Source of the DNA: JADJDM01 sp044352985
GTDB lineage: Bacteria > Bacteroidota > Bacteroidia > B-17B0 > Aurantibacillaceae
Length of the DNA stretch: 64,000 bases
NCBI GenBank assembly: GCA_044352985.1
Contig: JBILCU010000017.1
Location: 4,689-68,688 of the forward strand
Direction of reading: 5' to 3'
The notes below the pieces were generated by a model, which saw nothing but the letters and a program-made list of their open reading frames with translations, was not told the origin of the DNA and ran no database searches. Shown piece after piece: positions 52,562 to 60,708 of this stretch; the stretch's first letter is position 1; every line of letters begins with the position of its first letter. The translations under genes and the position numbers were made by a program.

Positions 52562-54805
52562 ATGAGAATGAAAATTAAAATTATCTACTTTTTATTTCTC
52601 TCGCTTAGTTTGGTCTCATCATTTGCCCAGCCCTATTTTCTTCGAAACGATACCATTCAGGTTTCTAACTTTAGCGTTCCATTAAAAAATCCATGGGCAG
52701 GGGGTTTAAACTTTACCGAATGGAATACCATGGATTTGAATTTCGATGGCAAAAACGATTTGGTTGTTTTTGATAAAAGTGGCGAAATCATCCGAACGTT
52801 TATTAATGAAGGTGCAAGCGGAGTTGCCTCCTATAAACATGCCCCGCAATTCGAAAGTATTTTCCCTAAAGAAATAAATTCCTGGTTAATACTTCACGAT
52901 TATAACCGTGATGGAAAAATGGATGTATTTACCTATGCCTTGGGTTTAGGCGGCATACGAGTTTTTAAAAATACCGGAATAGGAAATCAACATGAATTTA
53001 CATTGGTGAAAAATTTCCTGAAATCGAATTATAATCCTGGTGGCAACCCAAACATCAGCAACACACCATCAAGTGCTGTTGCATTGCCCGCATTGGCAGA
53101 TATTGATTTTGATGGCGATATGGACGTTTTGTGTTTTCAAACATCTGGAATACAATTTGAGTTTCATAAAAACACCAGCATGGAACGTTTTAGTAACGCC
53201 GACAGTTTAGATTTTGAAATGGTGGATGCCTGCTGGGGGAATGCCATTGAAAACAATTGTTCTTCCATTTTAAATTATTCGGCTTGTCCGCTAATGCGCA
53301 AAGTACAAGAAGCTCAACAGGCAAACGGAAAAGTAATGCATGCCGGATCTTGCTTAAGTTGTATTGATATGGATGGAGATGCCGACATGGATTTAGTGCT
53401 TGGAGATATTTCATGCGACTCGGTTGAATTTTTTAGAAACGGTGGTTCAATTGCAAATGCACATTTTGATTTTACAACGAAGATTTTCCCGAACAATAAC
53501 AATCCCATTCAATACCATCAATTTCCTTGTACCTATTTTTTTGATGTAAATAATGATGGCAAAAAAGACTTGATCTCTGCACCGAACATCACCACTTCTG
53601 AAAACTATCGTAGCGTTTGGTATTATACTAATACAAGCACTAATGCTAATCCAATTTTTCAATTAGTAAAGAAAAATTTCCTGCAAGATGAAATGCTTGA
53701 TTTTGGAGAGGGCTCCTACCCTGCTCCATTTGATTTTGATGCCGATGGCGACCTGGATTTGTTAATCGGGAATTTTGGGTATTACCAACCGGTGAGTTTA
53801 TACAACGCACGTTTGATTTTAATGGAGAATATAGGCACAAATTCGCAACCAAAATTTAATGTAATAAATACGGATTACTTAAATTCTTCTACATTAAATC
53901 TTCGAAACATGGCACCGGCATTTGGAGATTTAAACGGAGATGGCTCAATAGATTTAGTAATTGGCGACATCACCGGAAAATTAACTTTCTTTAAAAACAC
54001 TTCCGCTGCTGGCAATCCAGTTAATTTTATTTTCCAATCAGATTTTAACAATGGATTTTTACAAGGCATTGATGTTGGCAACAATGCTTATCCGCAAATA
54101 ATTGATGTAAACAAAGATGGGTTGAACGACTTATTGGTTGGCGAATACGATGGCACTATCAATTATTTAAAAAATACAGGCACCTCAACTTCGCCTGCAT
54201 TTACTAATACTCAAAGTAATTTCGGTAATGTACGGGTTAATCGCCCGGGTTACTACGAAGCACATGCCACACCACAATTAATTCGAATAAACAATATTAG
54301 TAGGTTGTTTGTCGGTTCCGATAGAGGTTATTTGTATTGTTATGGTAACATTGATGGAAATTTGAATGGTTCGTTTACATTAATCGACAGTACTTACAAT
54401 GGCATTACATCCGGAGAACAACTTGCGCCTTGCATTGCTGATTTTAATTCGGATGGTTTGTATGATTTGATTACAGGAAACTATTCGGGTGGTTTGCATT
54501 TTTATTATGGAACGAATTCCGAAGTTGGAATTGAATACAATTCGGAAGTTTATACTACTATCACTATTTTTCCAAACCCTGCAAGTGATGAAATTACAAT
54601 TGCATTTAACTCATTTAATTCTCTTGAAAAGAATTGTGTATTATTAGATGGATTGGGAAGAGTATTAAATTCAATAAAAAGTAATAATCAAGAAATAAAA
54701 ATGATGATAAGCGATTTAAGTTCTGGGATTTATTTTATTGCAACCGAAGTGACTTTACCTAGTGGTGTAAAAATAAAACAGACGAAAAAAATAGTGAAGT
54801 ATTAA
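52562..54805 (+). CDS. FG-GAP/VCBS-repeat surface protein with T9SS sorting domain
   Basis: This exported protein of 747 aa has a signal peptide (residues 1-23, FLFLSLSLVSSFAQ) and about nine calcium-binding DxNxDGxxD motifs of FG-GAP/VCBS repeats, such as DLNFDGKNDLVVFD, DYNRDGKMD, DIDFDGDMD, DVNNDGKKD, DFDADGDLD, DLNGDGSID, DVNKDGLND and DFNSDGLYD. These would fold as a beta-propeller. The C-terminal 80 residues (FPNPASDEITIAFNS ... LSSGIYFIATE) are a type A T9SS sorting domain. Eight Cys fall at about residues 210-285 (in ACWGN, NNCSS, CPLMR and CLSC). Function is probably adhesion or scaffolding on the cell surface; no enzyme motif is present. Confidence 0.9.
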   Translation: MRMKIKIIYFLFLSLSLVSSFAQPYFLRNDTIQVSNFSVPLKNPWAGGLNFTEWNTMDLNFDGKNDLVVFDKSGEIIRTFINEGASGVASYKHAPQFESIFPKEINSWLILHDYNRDGKMDVFTYALGLGGIRVFKNTGIGNQHEFTLVKNFLKSNYNPGGNPNISNTPSSAVALPALADIDFDGDMDVLCFQTSGIQFEFHKNTSMERFSNADSLDFEMVDACWGNAIENNCSSILNYSACPLMRKVQEAQQANGKVMHAGSCLSCIDMDGDADMDLVLGDISCDSVEFFRNGGSIANAHFDFTTKIFPNNNNPIQYHQFPCTYFFDVNNDGKKDLISAPNITTSENYRSVWYYTNTSTNANPIFQLVKKNFLQDEMLDFGEGSYPAPFDFDADGDLDLLIGNFGYYQPVSLYNARLILMENIGTNSQPKFNVINTDYLNSSTLNLRNMAPAFGDLNGDGSIDLVIGDITGKLTFFKNTSAAGNPVNFIFQSDFNNGFLQGIDVGNNAYPQIIDVNKDGLNDLLVGEYDGTINYLKNTGTSTSPAFTNTQSNFGNVRVNRPGYYEAHATPQLIRINNISRLFVGSDRGYLYCYGNIDGNLNGSFTLIDSTYNGITSGEQLAPCIADFNSDGLYDLITGNYSGGLHFYYGTNSEVGIEYNSEVYTTITIFPNPASDEITIAFNSFNSLEKNCVLLDGLGRVLNSIKSNNQEIKMMISDLSSGIYFIATEVTLPSGVKIKQTKKIVKY

Positions 54806-54996
54806 TTTCAGAAATTGAAATTTAAAAACAAATAAATCAGCACTATTTTTCTTTATTTATTTTAAGAAGATTAGACATTTACTTTAAGGCAAATCATATC
54901 CTTTTAACTTGCTTGAATTTCTCAATTACCAAATATTACAACAAAAAGTTAAAAATAAATAAGTACATTTCAAAAAATAACAAATCGAACATTTAA

Positions 54997-56589
54997 ATGC
55001 GAAAATTTAAAAACAGCTTAATTCTTATTTCAGTATTTTTTACGATTGTAATACAAGGTCAGAACATAAATGTAACAGAACGTTCTCATTTAGCATATCC
55101 AAATAAACAATGCGCAAACATTTGTGGTTATGTAGATAGTTTAGGTAATGAATATGCCTTAGTTGGTGTTGAAACCGGGATGTCAATAGTAGATGTTACC
55201 AATCCTGATTTACCTATAGAAATTAATGCTCTTCCTTGGCCTGCCGGACAAAACCAAATTTGGAAAGAAATAAAAGTTTACAAACATTATGCTTACATCA
55301 CTTCTGAAGCAGGTGGTGGGTTACAAATTGCCGACTTAAGTAATTTACCCGCATCCAATGTTCCTTATCATTATTGGCAACCTACCATCAATAATCAACA
55401 ATTAAGCACCATTCATGCTTTGCATGTTGATACAACGAAAGGAAATATATATTTATATGGTTCAAATATTGGAAACGGTGGTGCAATTTGCGCGAGTTTA
55501 CAAGACCCATGGAATCCAACTTATCTGGGCAGTTACGATTTAAAATATGTACATGATGGATATGTAGATAATGACACCCTGTATGCCGGAGAAATTTTAG
55601 ATGGTACGTGTACAATTTTAGATTTTACAAATAAAAGTAATCCAGCTATTCTAACTTCATTCAATACACCACTTAATTTCACACACAATACATGGCCAAG
55701 CAAAGACAAACGTTATTTATTCACTACTGATGAAAAAAGTAATTCACCATTAACTTCCTATGATATCAGCGATTTAAATAATGTTGTGGAATTAGACAGA
55801 ATTAAATCTAATCCGGGCACAAACTCCATTGTTCACAATACACACATTACCCTCGATTCTTTTGCTGTCACATCCTGGTACAAAGATGGAATTACAATAG
55901 TTGATGTTAAGCGGCCTCACAACTTGGTACAAGTTGGAAATTATGATACCTATCCAACTGGTGCCGGCAATGGATTTAATGGAGCATGGGGCGTTTACCC
56001 TTTTCTTCCATCTAAAACTATTTTAGTTTCAAATATTGAAGATGGCTTGCATGTATTAACTCCAATTTACAAAAGAGCTTGCTGGTTGGAAGGAAACATT
56101 AAAGATTCAGTTACACTTGCCAATCTTACTAATGTAACGGTAACCATCATCGGATTAACTTCTGCTAATACAACAACACAGCCAAACGGTAATTTTGCAA
56201 CAGGAACTGTTAATGCTGCCGCATATACAATTCAACTTTCAAAAACCGGTTATCAAACTTTGTTAGTTGACAATGTAACTCTTACCAATGGTGTGTTAAC
56301 GATTTTAAACAGAAAATTAATGCCAATCGGATTTGGTATTGAAGAGTTTGAAAAAGATAATGCTATTACTTTTTGTAATGAACACCCTTTTCAAAATGAA
56401 TTATGTTTAACTATTAATTGTAATGAACAAAACAATACAATTTCCATAATTGATGCATTAGGGAAAACGCTTTCATCCTACGAATTAAAAACAGGAACTA
56501 ACGAATTAAAAATAGGTAAAGAACTAAAGAGTGGAATTTATTTTTTACAACAGAAAGGTCATGCGCCAATAAAAGTAATTAAATACTAA
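54997..56589 (+). CDS. choice-of-anchor B (LVIVD-repeat) surface protein with T9SS sorting domain
   Basis: The 530-residue protein has a signal peptide (ILISVFFTIVIQGQ) and then a choice-of-anchor B domain: CANICGYVDSLGNEYALVGV, GMSIVDVTNPDLP, IWKEIKVYKHYAYITSEAGG and further LVIVD-type blades to about residue 365. A carboxypeptidase-regulatory-like beta-sandwich (WLEGNIKDSVTLANLTNVTV, about 367-450) follows, and the last 80 residues are a T9SS sorting domain (SIIDALGKTLSSYEL, LKSGIYFLQQ). It is probably a surface beta-propeller. It lies in tandem after the FG-GAP protein, but with a 190-bp gap and probably its own promoter. Confidence 0.88.
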   Translation: MRKFKNSLILISVFFTIVIQGQNINVTERSHLAYPNKQCANICGYVDSLGNEYALVGVETGMSIVDVTNPDLPIEINALPWPAGQNQIWKEIKVYKHYAYITSEAGGGLQIADLSNLPASNVPYHYWQPTINNQQLSTIHALHVDTTKGNIYLYGSNIGNGGAICASLQDPWNPTYLGSYDLKYVHDGYVDNDTLYAGEILDGTCTILDFTNKSNPAILTSFNTPLNFTHNTWPSKDKRYLFTTDEKSNSPLTSYDISDLNNVVELDRIKSNPGTNSIVHNTHITLDSFAVTSWYKDGITIVDVKRPHNLVQVGNYDTYPTGAGNGFNGAWGVYPFLPSKTILVSNIEDGLHVLTPIYKRACWLEGNIKDSVTLANLTNVTVTIIGLTSANTTTQPNGNFATGTVNAAAYTIQLSKTGYQTLLVDNVTLTNGVLTILNRKLMPIGFGIEEFEKDNAITFCNEHPFQNELCLTINCNEQNNTISIIDALGKTLSSYELKTGTNELKIGKELKSGIYFLQQKGHAPIKVIKY

Positions 56590-56594
56590 ATTTG
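56587..56594 (+). promoter_or_regulatory. candidate -7 element of mgtE
   Basis: TAAATTTG matches TAnnTTTG and begins in the stop codon of the upstream gene, 25 bp before the mgtE ATG. A matching -33 element was not found. Confidence 0.35.
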
Positions 56595-56618
56595 CAATGT
56601 TTTAAAAAGGAATGATTC

Positions 56619-57974
56619 ATGCAATTTGAACTTACCACCGATTATCTTGAGTTGTTACGTTCGGCTATAGCTGAAAAAAATGATCATTACCTTAATGAAA
56701 AGCTGAATGATTTATATGCAGCGGATATTGCCGAAATATTTAATCAACTCGATTTTGATGAGGCAAAGTATTTATATGATTTGCTTCCGGAAGAAACCAC
56801 TGCTGAAGTTTTACCCGAACTATATGAAGAAATGCGTGAGCAATTGCTCGCTTCCTTATCTACTAAGGAAATTGCGGAGCAGTTGGACAATATGGATTCG
56901 GATGATGCAGCTGACGTTATCAATGAATTACCCGAAGAAATTCAAAGTGAGGTACTCTCACAAATTGAAGACATTGGTCAGGCCAGCGATATTGCAGACT
57001 TATTAAACTACGAGGAAGGGACTGCCGGTTCACTAATGGCAAAAGAATTAGTGAGTGTGCACGTTGGCGAAACTGTTTCTGCATGTATAGAAGAAATAAG
57101 AAGGCAAACCGACAATGTTGATGTGATGTATGCGGTTTATGTGGTAGATGAAAACGAACGTTTGGTGGGTATGCTTTCATTAAAAAAACTAGTTATTTCT
57201 CAACCCTCAACTAAAATTGAAGGAATTTATGATGCAGAAATTATTTCGGTAAAAACCAATGCAACCACAGCAGAGATTTCTGAAATCATGAGAAAGTATG
57301 ATTTAGTGGTTTTGCCTGTTATAGATACACTAGGTCGTTTAGTGGGAAGAATTACCATTGATGACGTAGTAGATGTAATTCGTGAAGAAGCCGAAAAAGA
57401 TATACAACGTATGTCTGGTATTTCTGACGATGTGGATTCATCCGATAAAATTTGGCGTTTGTCAAGAGCTCGAATTCCATGGCTATTAGTTGGAATGTGC
57501 GGTGGCATTATTGGATCGCGCATCATTGGAGGTTACGAATCTCAAATCCAAATACATCCTGAAATGGCATTTTTTATTCCATTGATTGGTGCTATGGGAG
57601 GAAACGTTGGTGTACAATCATCTGCCATTATTGTACAAGGACTTGCAAATAACACCTTAAAAGGTGAAAAACTTGTTCCTAAACTCATAAAAGAGCTAGG
57701 CGTTGGATTAATAAATGGCCTAATTTGTTCTTCATTAATTTTCGCGTACAATATATTAATTAGTGACAGCATAAACCTTGCATCTATAGTAAGCATTGCG
57801 TTAATTACAGTCATTATTTTCGCTTCATTTTTAGGCACATTCGTGCCTTTAACACTGTATCGTTTCAAAATAAATCCTGCCTTGGCAACAGGGCCATTTG
57901 TAACTACTTTAAACGATATTTTAGGTATAACTATTTATTTTTTAATTGGCAGAATTCTTTATGCTATGATTTAG
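56619..57974 (+). CDS. mgtE: magnesium transporter MgtE
   Basis: MgtE (451 aa) is a Mg2+-selective channel. The N-terminal superhelical domain (residues about 1-130, LPEETTAEVLPELYEEM and MDSDDAADVINELPEEI) precedes two CBS domains (about 135-255; LLNYEEGTAGSLMAKE, YAVYVVDENERLVG and VLPVIDTLGRLVGRITIDDV). The C-terminal pore domain has five helices (ARIPWLLVGMCGGIIGSRII, GAMGGNVGVQSSAI, then NPALATGPFVTTLNDILGI). The acidic residues that sense Mg2+ in the cytosolic domains are plentiful, and gating by internal Mg2+ is known for the family. Confidence 0.95.
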   Translation: MQFELTTDYLELLRSAIAEKNDHYLNEKLNDLYAADIAEIFNQLDFDEAKYLYDLLPEETTAEVLPELYEEMREQLLASLSTKEIAEQLDNMDSDDAADVINELPEEIQSEVLSQIEDIGQASDIADLLNYEEGTAGSLMAKELVSVHVGETVSACIEEIRRQTDNVDVMYAVYVVDENERLVGMLSLKKLVISQPSTKIEGIYDAEIISVKTNATTAEISEIMRKYDLVVLPVIDTLGRLVGRITIDDVVDVIREEAEKDIQRMSGISDDVDSSDKIWRLSRARIPWLLVGMCGGIIGSRIIGGYESQIQIHPEMAFFIPLIGAMGGNVGVQSSAIIVQGLANNTLKGEKLVPKLIKELGVGLINGLICSSLIFAYNILISDSINLASIVSIALITVIIFASFLGTFVPLTLYRFKINPALATGPFVTTLNDILGITIYFLIGRILYAMI

Positions 57975-58021
57975 CATAAAACAAACATTACAATTTTTAA
58001 TTTTATTTACATCTTAATTCC

Positions 58022-58029
58022 TTATTTTT
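58022..58029 (+). promoter_or_regulatory. -7 element very close to the first YeeE/YedE start
   Basis: TATTTTTG matches TAnnTTTG exactly and lies only five bases before the ATG at 58035. If used, the transcript would start at or near the initiation codon. No TTTG at the proper distance upstream was found, so the evidence is partial. Confidence 0.35.
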
Positions 58030-58034
58030 GTTTA

Positions 58035-58598
58035 ATGTGGAATTTTTTAAGTCAACCATGGCCATGGTATGTTGCAGGCCCTCTAATCGGTTTAATAGTA
58101 CCTATATTATTGATATTAGGCAATAAAACTTTTGGCATTAGTTCTTCTTTAAGACATGTTTGTGCTGCTTGTTTTCCTGCTAATATCAGTTTTTTTAAAT
58201 ACGATTGGAAAAAAGAAAGTTGGAATTTATTATTTGTTACCGGAGCATTACTTGGAGGTTTTATAGCTTCAACATTTCTGTCAAATAATCAAGCTATCGA
58301 TATAAATCCCGAATTAAAAAATGAGTTATCCACTTATGGTATCACTAATTTTAATTCATTAATTCCAACACAATTATTTTCCTGGGAAAACCTATTTACA
58401 CTTAAAGGTTTTATTTTAATGGTAATTGGTGGCTTTTTAGTTGGATTTGGAACTCGTTATGCCGGAGGCTGTACATCAGGCCATTCCATTTCTGGTCTTG
58501 CTAATTTTCAATGGACATCTTTAGTTGCAACGTGTTGTTTTATGGCTGGAGGTTTTTTGATGGCTAATATTATTTTACCTTATATTCTCAAACTTTAA
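58035..58598 (+). CDS. YeeE/YedE-family sulfur transporter, N-terminal half type
   Basis: The 187-residue membrane protein has about four to five helices (near residues 12-28, 68-85, 120-145 and 163-182). It carries the family cysteines in LRHVCAACFPANISFF and the signature GGFLVGFGTRYAGGCTSGHS. YeeE/YedE proteins import thiosulfate or related sulfur compounds, the cysteines passing substrate through the membrane. Full-length members are about 330-400 aa; this and the next gene each carry one half. The genes are 5 bp apart, so they are one operon. The persulfide dioxygenase downstream fits a sulfur or sulfide metabolism role. Confidence 0.88.
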   Translation: MWNFLSQPWPWYVAGPLIGLIVPILLILGNKTFGISSSLRHVCAACFPANISFFKYDWKKESWNLLFVTGALLGGFIASTFLSNNQAIDINPELKNELSTYGITNFNSLIPTQLFSWENLFTLKGFILMVIGGFLVGFGTRYAGGCTSGHSISGLANFQWTSLVATCCFMAGGFLMANIILPYILKL

Positions 58599-58603
58599 AT
58601 AAA

Positions 58604-59101
58604 ATGAACACACATTTAAACGAAGATTATGAAGCAAATAGAAAACTCGAAGCTGAGTGTATAAATGAATCAAAGCTAAAACATGCTTGGTGGCATGGAA
58701 TCAAATACGTTTTAACTGGTGCGCTACTCGGGATCATATTCGTAAAAGCCGAAATAATTTCTTGGTACAGAATTCAGGAAATGTTTCGTATGCAATCTTT
58801 TCACATGTACGGTGTAATTGGCTCTGCTGTTATGGTAGCTGCAATTAGTATCTTAGTGATTAAGAAATTCAACATTAAAACCATTTATGGAGAAAAAATT
58901 GAATTTGTTCCTAAGCCATTTCAAAAAGGACAAATCATTGGAGGTTTATTATTTGGTCTTGGCTGGGCAATTACCGGAGCTTGTCCCGGCCCATTATTTG
59001 CACAAATTGGTACAGGTTCAACAGTAATTATTATCACATTACTAAGTGCGCTGTATGGCACTTGGTTTTATGGTTATATCAGAGAAAAATTACCTCATTA
59101 A
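58604..59101 (+). CDS. YeeE/YedE-family sulfur transporter, C-terminal half type (DUF6691-like)
   Basis: The 165-residue protein has about four membrane helices (near residues 30-47, 65-85, 110-130 and 140-158). The conserved substrate-path cysteine lies in GLGWAITGACPGPLFAQIG, and there is a periplasmic or cytosolic FVPKPFQKGQIIGG segment. It is the partner half of the preceding gene. Together they would make a complete transporter for thiosulfate, sulfite or persulfide-type compounds. The 184-bp gap before the next gene contains a repeat fragment. Confidence 0.88.
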   Translation: MNTHLNEDYEANRKLEAECINESKLKHAWWHGIKYVLTGALLGIIFVKAEIISWYRIQEMFRMQSFHMYGVIGSAVMVAAISILVIKKFNIKTIYGEKIEFVPKPFQKGQIIGGLLFGLGWAITGACPGPLFAQIGTGSTVIIITLLSALYGTWFYGYIREKLPH

Positions 59102-59175
59102 TTCTGATTAATATCAATTTAAATTTAACAATAATCCCTTAATTTTACTTTTAAATTTTATTTCGATTTAATATG

Positions 59176-59235
59176 ATATAGCTATGTGCTTCGCGCACAA
59201 AAACAAATGCGTTGCGCTGAGCTTGTCGAATTGAA
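59176..59235. repeat. short dispersed-repeat fragment
   Basis: TGTGC-TTC-GCGCACA forms a small hairpin at about 59189-59202. It is followed by GCGCTGAGCTTGTCGAATTG, a close relative of the CTGAGCATAGTCGAA signature at 7262. Such fragments are, from general knowledge, common intergenic repeats in Bacteroidota. They break the sulfur operon just before the dioxygenase gene. Confidence 0.45.
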
Positions 59236-59285
59236 GATACATGGCGTATAACATATGACAACTAAAAAAAAATAAAAATCAACAT

Positions 59286-60701
59286 ATGAAAATAGAACAA
59301 ATATATACAGGTTGCCTTGCTCAAGGTGCATATTACATTACCTCAAATGGAGAAGCGGCAATAATTGATCCTTTAAGAGAGGTACAACCTTATTTAGATA
59401 GAGCTGAAAAAGATAATGTAAAAATTAAATATGTATTTGAAACGCATTTTCATGCAGATTTTGTTTCTGGGCATATTGATTTAAGTAACAAAACAGGTGC
59501 GCCAATTGTTTATGGCCCAACTGCTGCGCCAGAATTTGATGCGATTGTTGCAAAAGACAATGAAGAATTCAAATTAGGTAACATTATCATTAAAGTGCTT
59601 CACACTCCTGGGCATACCATGGAAAGTACTTGTTATTTATTAAAAGATGAACATGGGAAAGAGCATGCACTTTTTAGTGGAGACACTTTATTTTTAGGAG
59701 ATGTTGGAAGACCTGATTTAGCTCAAAAAGCTGTAAACATGACTCAGGAAGAATTAGCCGGGATGCTTTATCATTCTTTATATGAAAAAATTCTTCCCCT
59801 TTCTGATGATATTATGGTTTATCCTGCACATGGTGCAGGAAGTGCCTGTGGTAAAAACATGATGAAAGAAACGTTTGATACATTAGGCAACCAAAAGAAA
59901 ATGAATTATGCCTTAAATCAGCCCAATAAAGATAGTTTTATAAAAGCTGTAACCGATGGTTTATTGCCACCTCCAGGTTACTTTGGGATGAATGTAGCCA
60001 TGAATAAAAAAGGATACAATAGTTTTGATGAAGTCTTGAAAAAAGGATTAAAACAATTAACGGTTACAGAATTTGAAACCGCTGCAGAAATAACTAATGC
60101 ACTTATTTTGGATGTAAGAAGTGCAGCTGATTTTGCAAAAGGTTTTATACCTCGTTCTGTTAACATTGGCGTAAGAGGCGATTTTGCCCCATGGGTTGGT
60201 GCCTTGGTAGTTGATGTTAATCAGCCAATACTTTTAGTTGCTGATGCCGGTCAGGAAGAAGAAACTATTACTCGTTTATCACGCGTTGGATTTGATCATG
60301 TTCTGGGCTTTTTAAAAGGTGGATTTGTTTCCTGGTCGGAAGCAAACAAAGAAATTGATACCGTTAACAGAATTACTGCTGAACAATTTAAAAACGAATT
60401 ACATATTGGCACAAGCAAAGTAATTGATGTAAGAAAAGAAAGTGAATACGAGGCGGAACATGTTGAAGAAGCTTATAGCAGACCACTTTCTTCCATTAAC
60501 TCCTGGTTTGCAGAATTAAGCGCCAACGAACCATTCTATTTACATTGCGCTGGTGGTTACAGAAGCATGATTGCTGCAAGTATTTTAAAGGCAAGAGGTA
60601 TTCATAATTTTAAAGAAATTGATGGAGGCTTTAAAAGTATTGCAAACGCAGGTGTTGCAAAAACCAATTTCGTTTGCCAAAGCAAACTAACAAAAAGTTA
60701 A
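59286..60701 (+). CDS. MBL-fold persulfide dioxygenase fused to two rhodanese domains
   Basis: The 471-residue cytosolic protein has an N-terminal ETHE1-like metallo-beta-lactamase domain (1-245). The iron site is THFHADFVSGH (His54, His56, Asp58, His63), His110 in LHTPGH, Asp133 in FSGDTLFLGD and His182 in PAHGAG. DVGRPDL is typical of persulfide dioxygenases, which oxidise glutathione or similar persulfide to sulfite. Two rhodanese domains follow. The first (about 260-352) has Asp320 (ADAGQE) where the catalytic Cys belongs and is probably inactive. The second (about 362-460) keeps the active-site loop CAGGYRS with Cys421. It follows the YeeE/YedE pair and fits sulfide or thiosulfate detoxification. 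Confidence 0.9.
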   Translation: MKIEQIYTGCLAQGAYYITSNGEAAIIDPLREVQPYLDRAEKDNVKIKYVFETHFHADFVSGHIDLSNKTGAPIVYGPTAAPEFDAIVAKDNEEFKLGNIIIKVLHTPGHTMESTCYLLKDEHGKEHALFSGDTLFLGDVGRPDLAQKAVNMTQEELAGMLYHSLYEKILPLSDDIMVYPAHGAGSACGKNMMKETFDTLGNQKKMNYALNQPNKDSFIKAVTDGLLPPPGYFGMNVAMNKKGYNSFDEVLKKGLKQLTVTEFETAAEITNALILDVRSAADFAKGFIPRSVNIGVRGDFAPWVGALVVDVNQPILLVADAGQEEETITRLSRVGFDHVLGFLKGGFVSWSEANKEIDTVNRITAEQFKNELHIGTSKVIDVRKESEYEAEHVEEAYSRPLSSINSWFAELSANEPFYLHCAGGYRSMIAASILKARGIHNFKEIDGGFKSIANAGVAKTNFVCQSKLTKS

Positions 60702-60708
60702 TTTAAAT

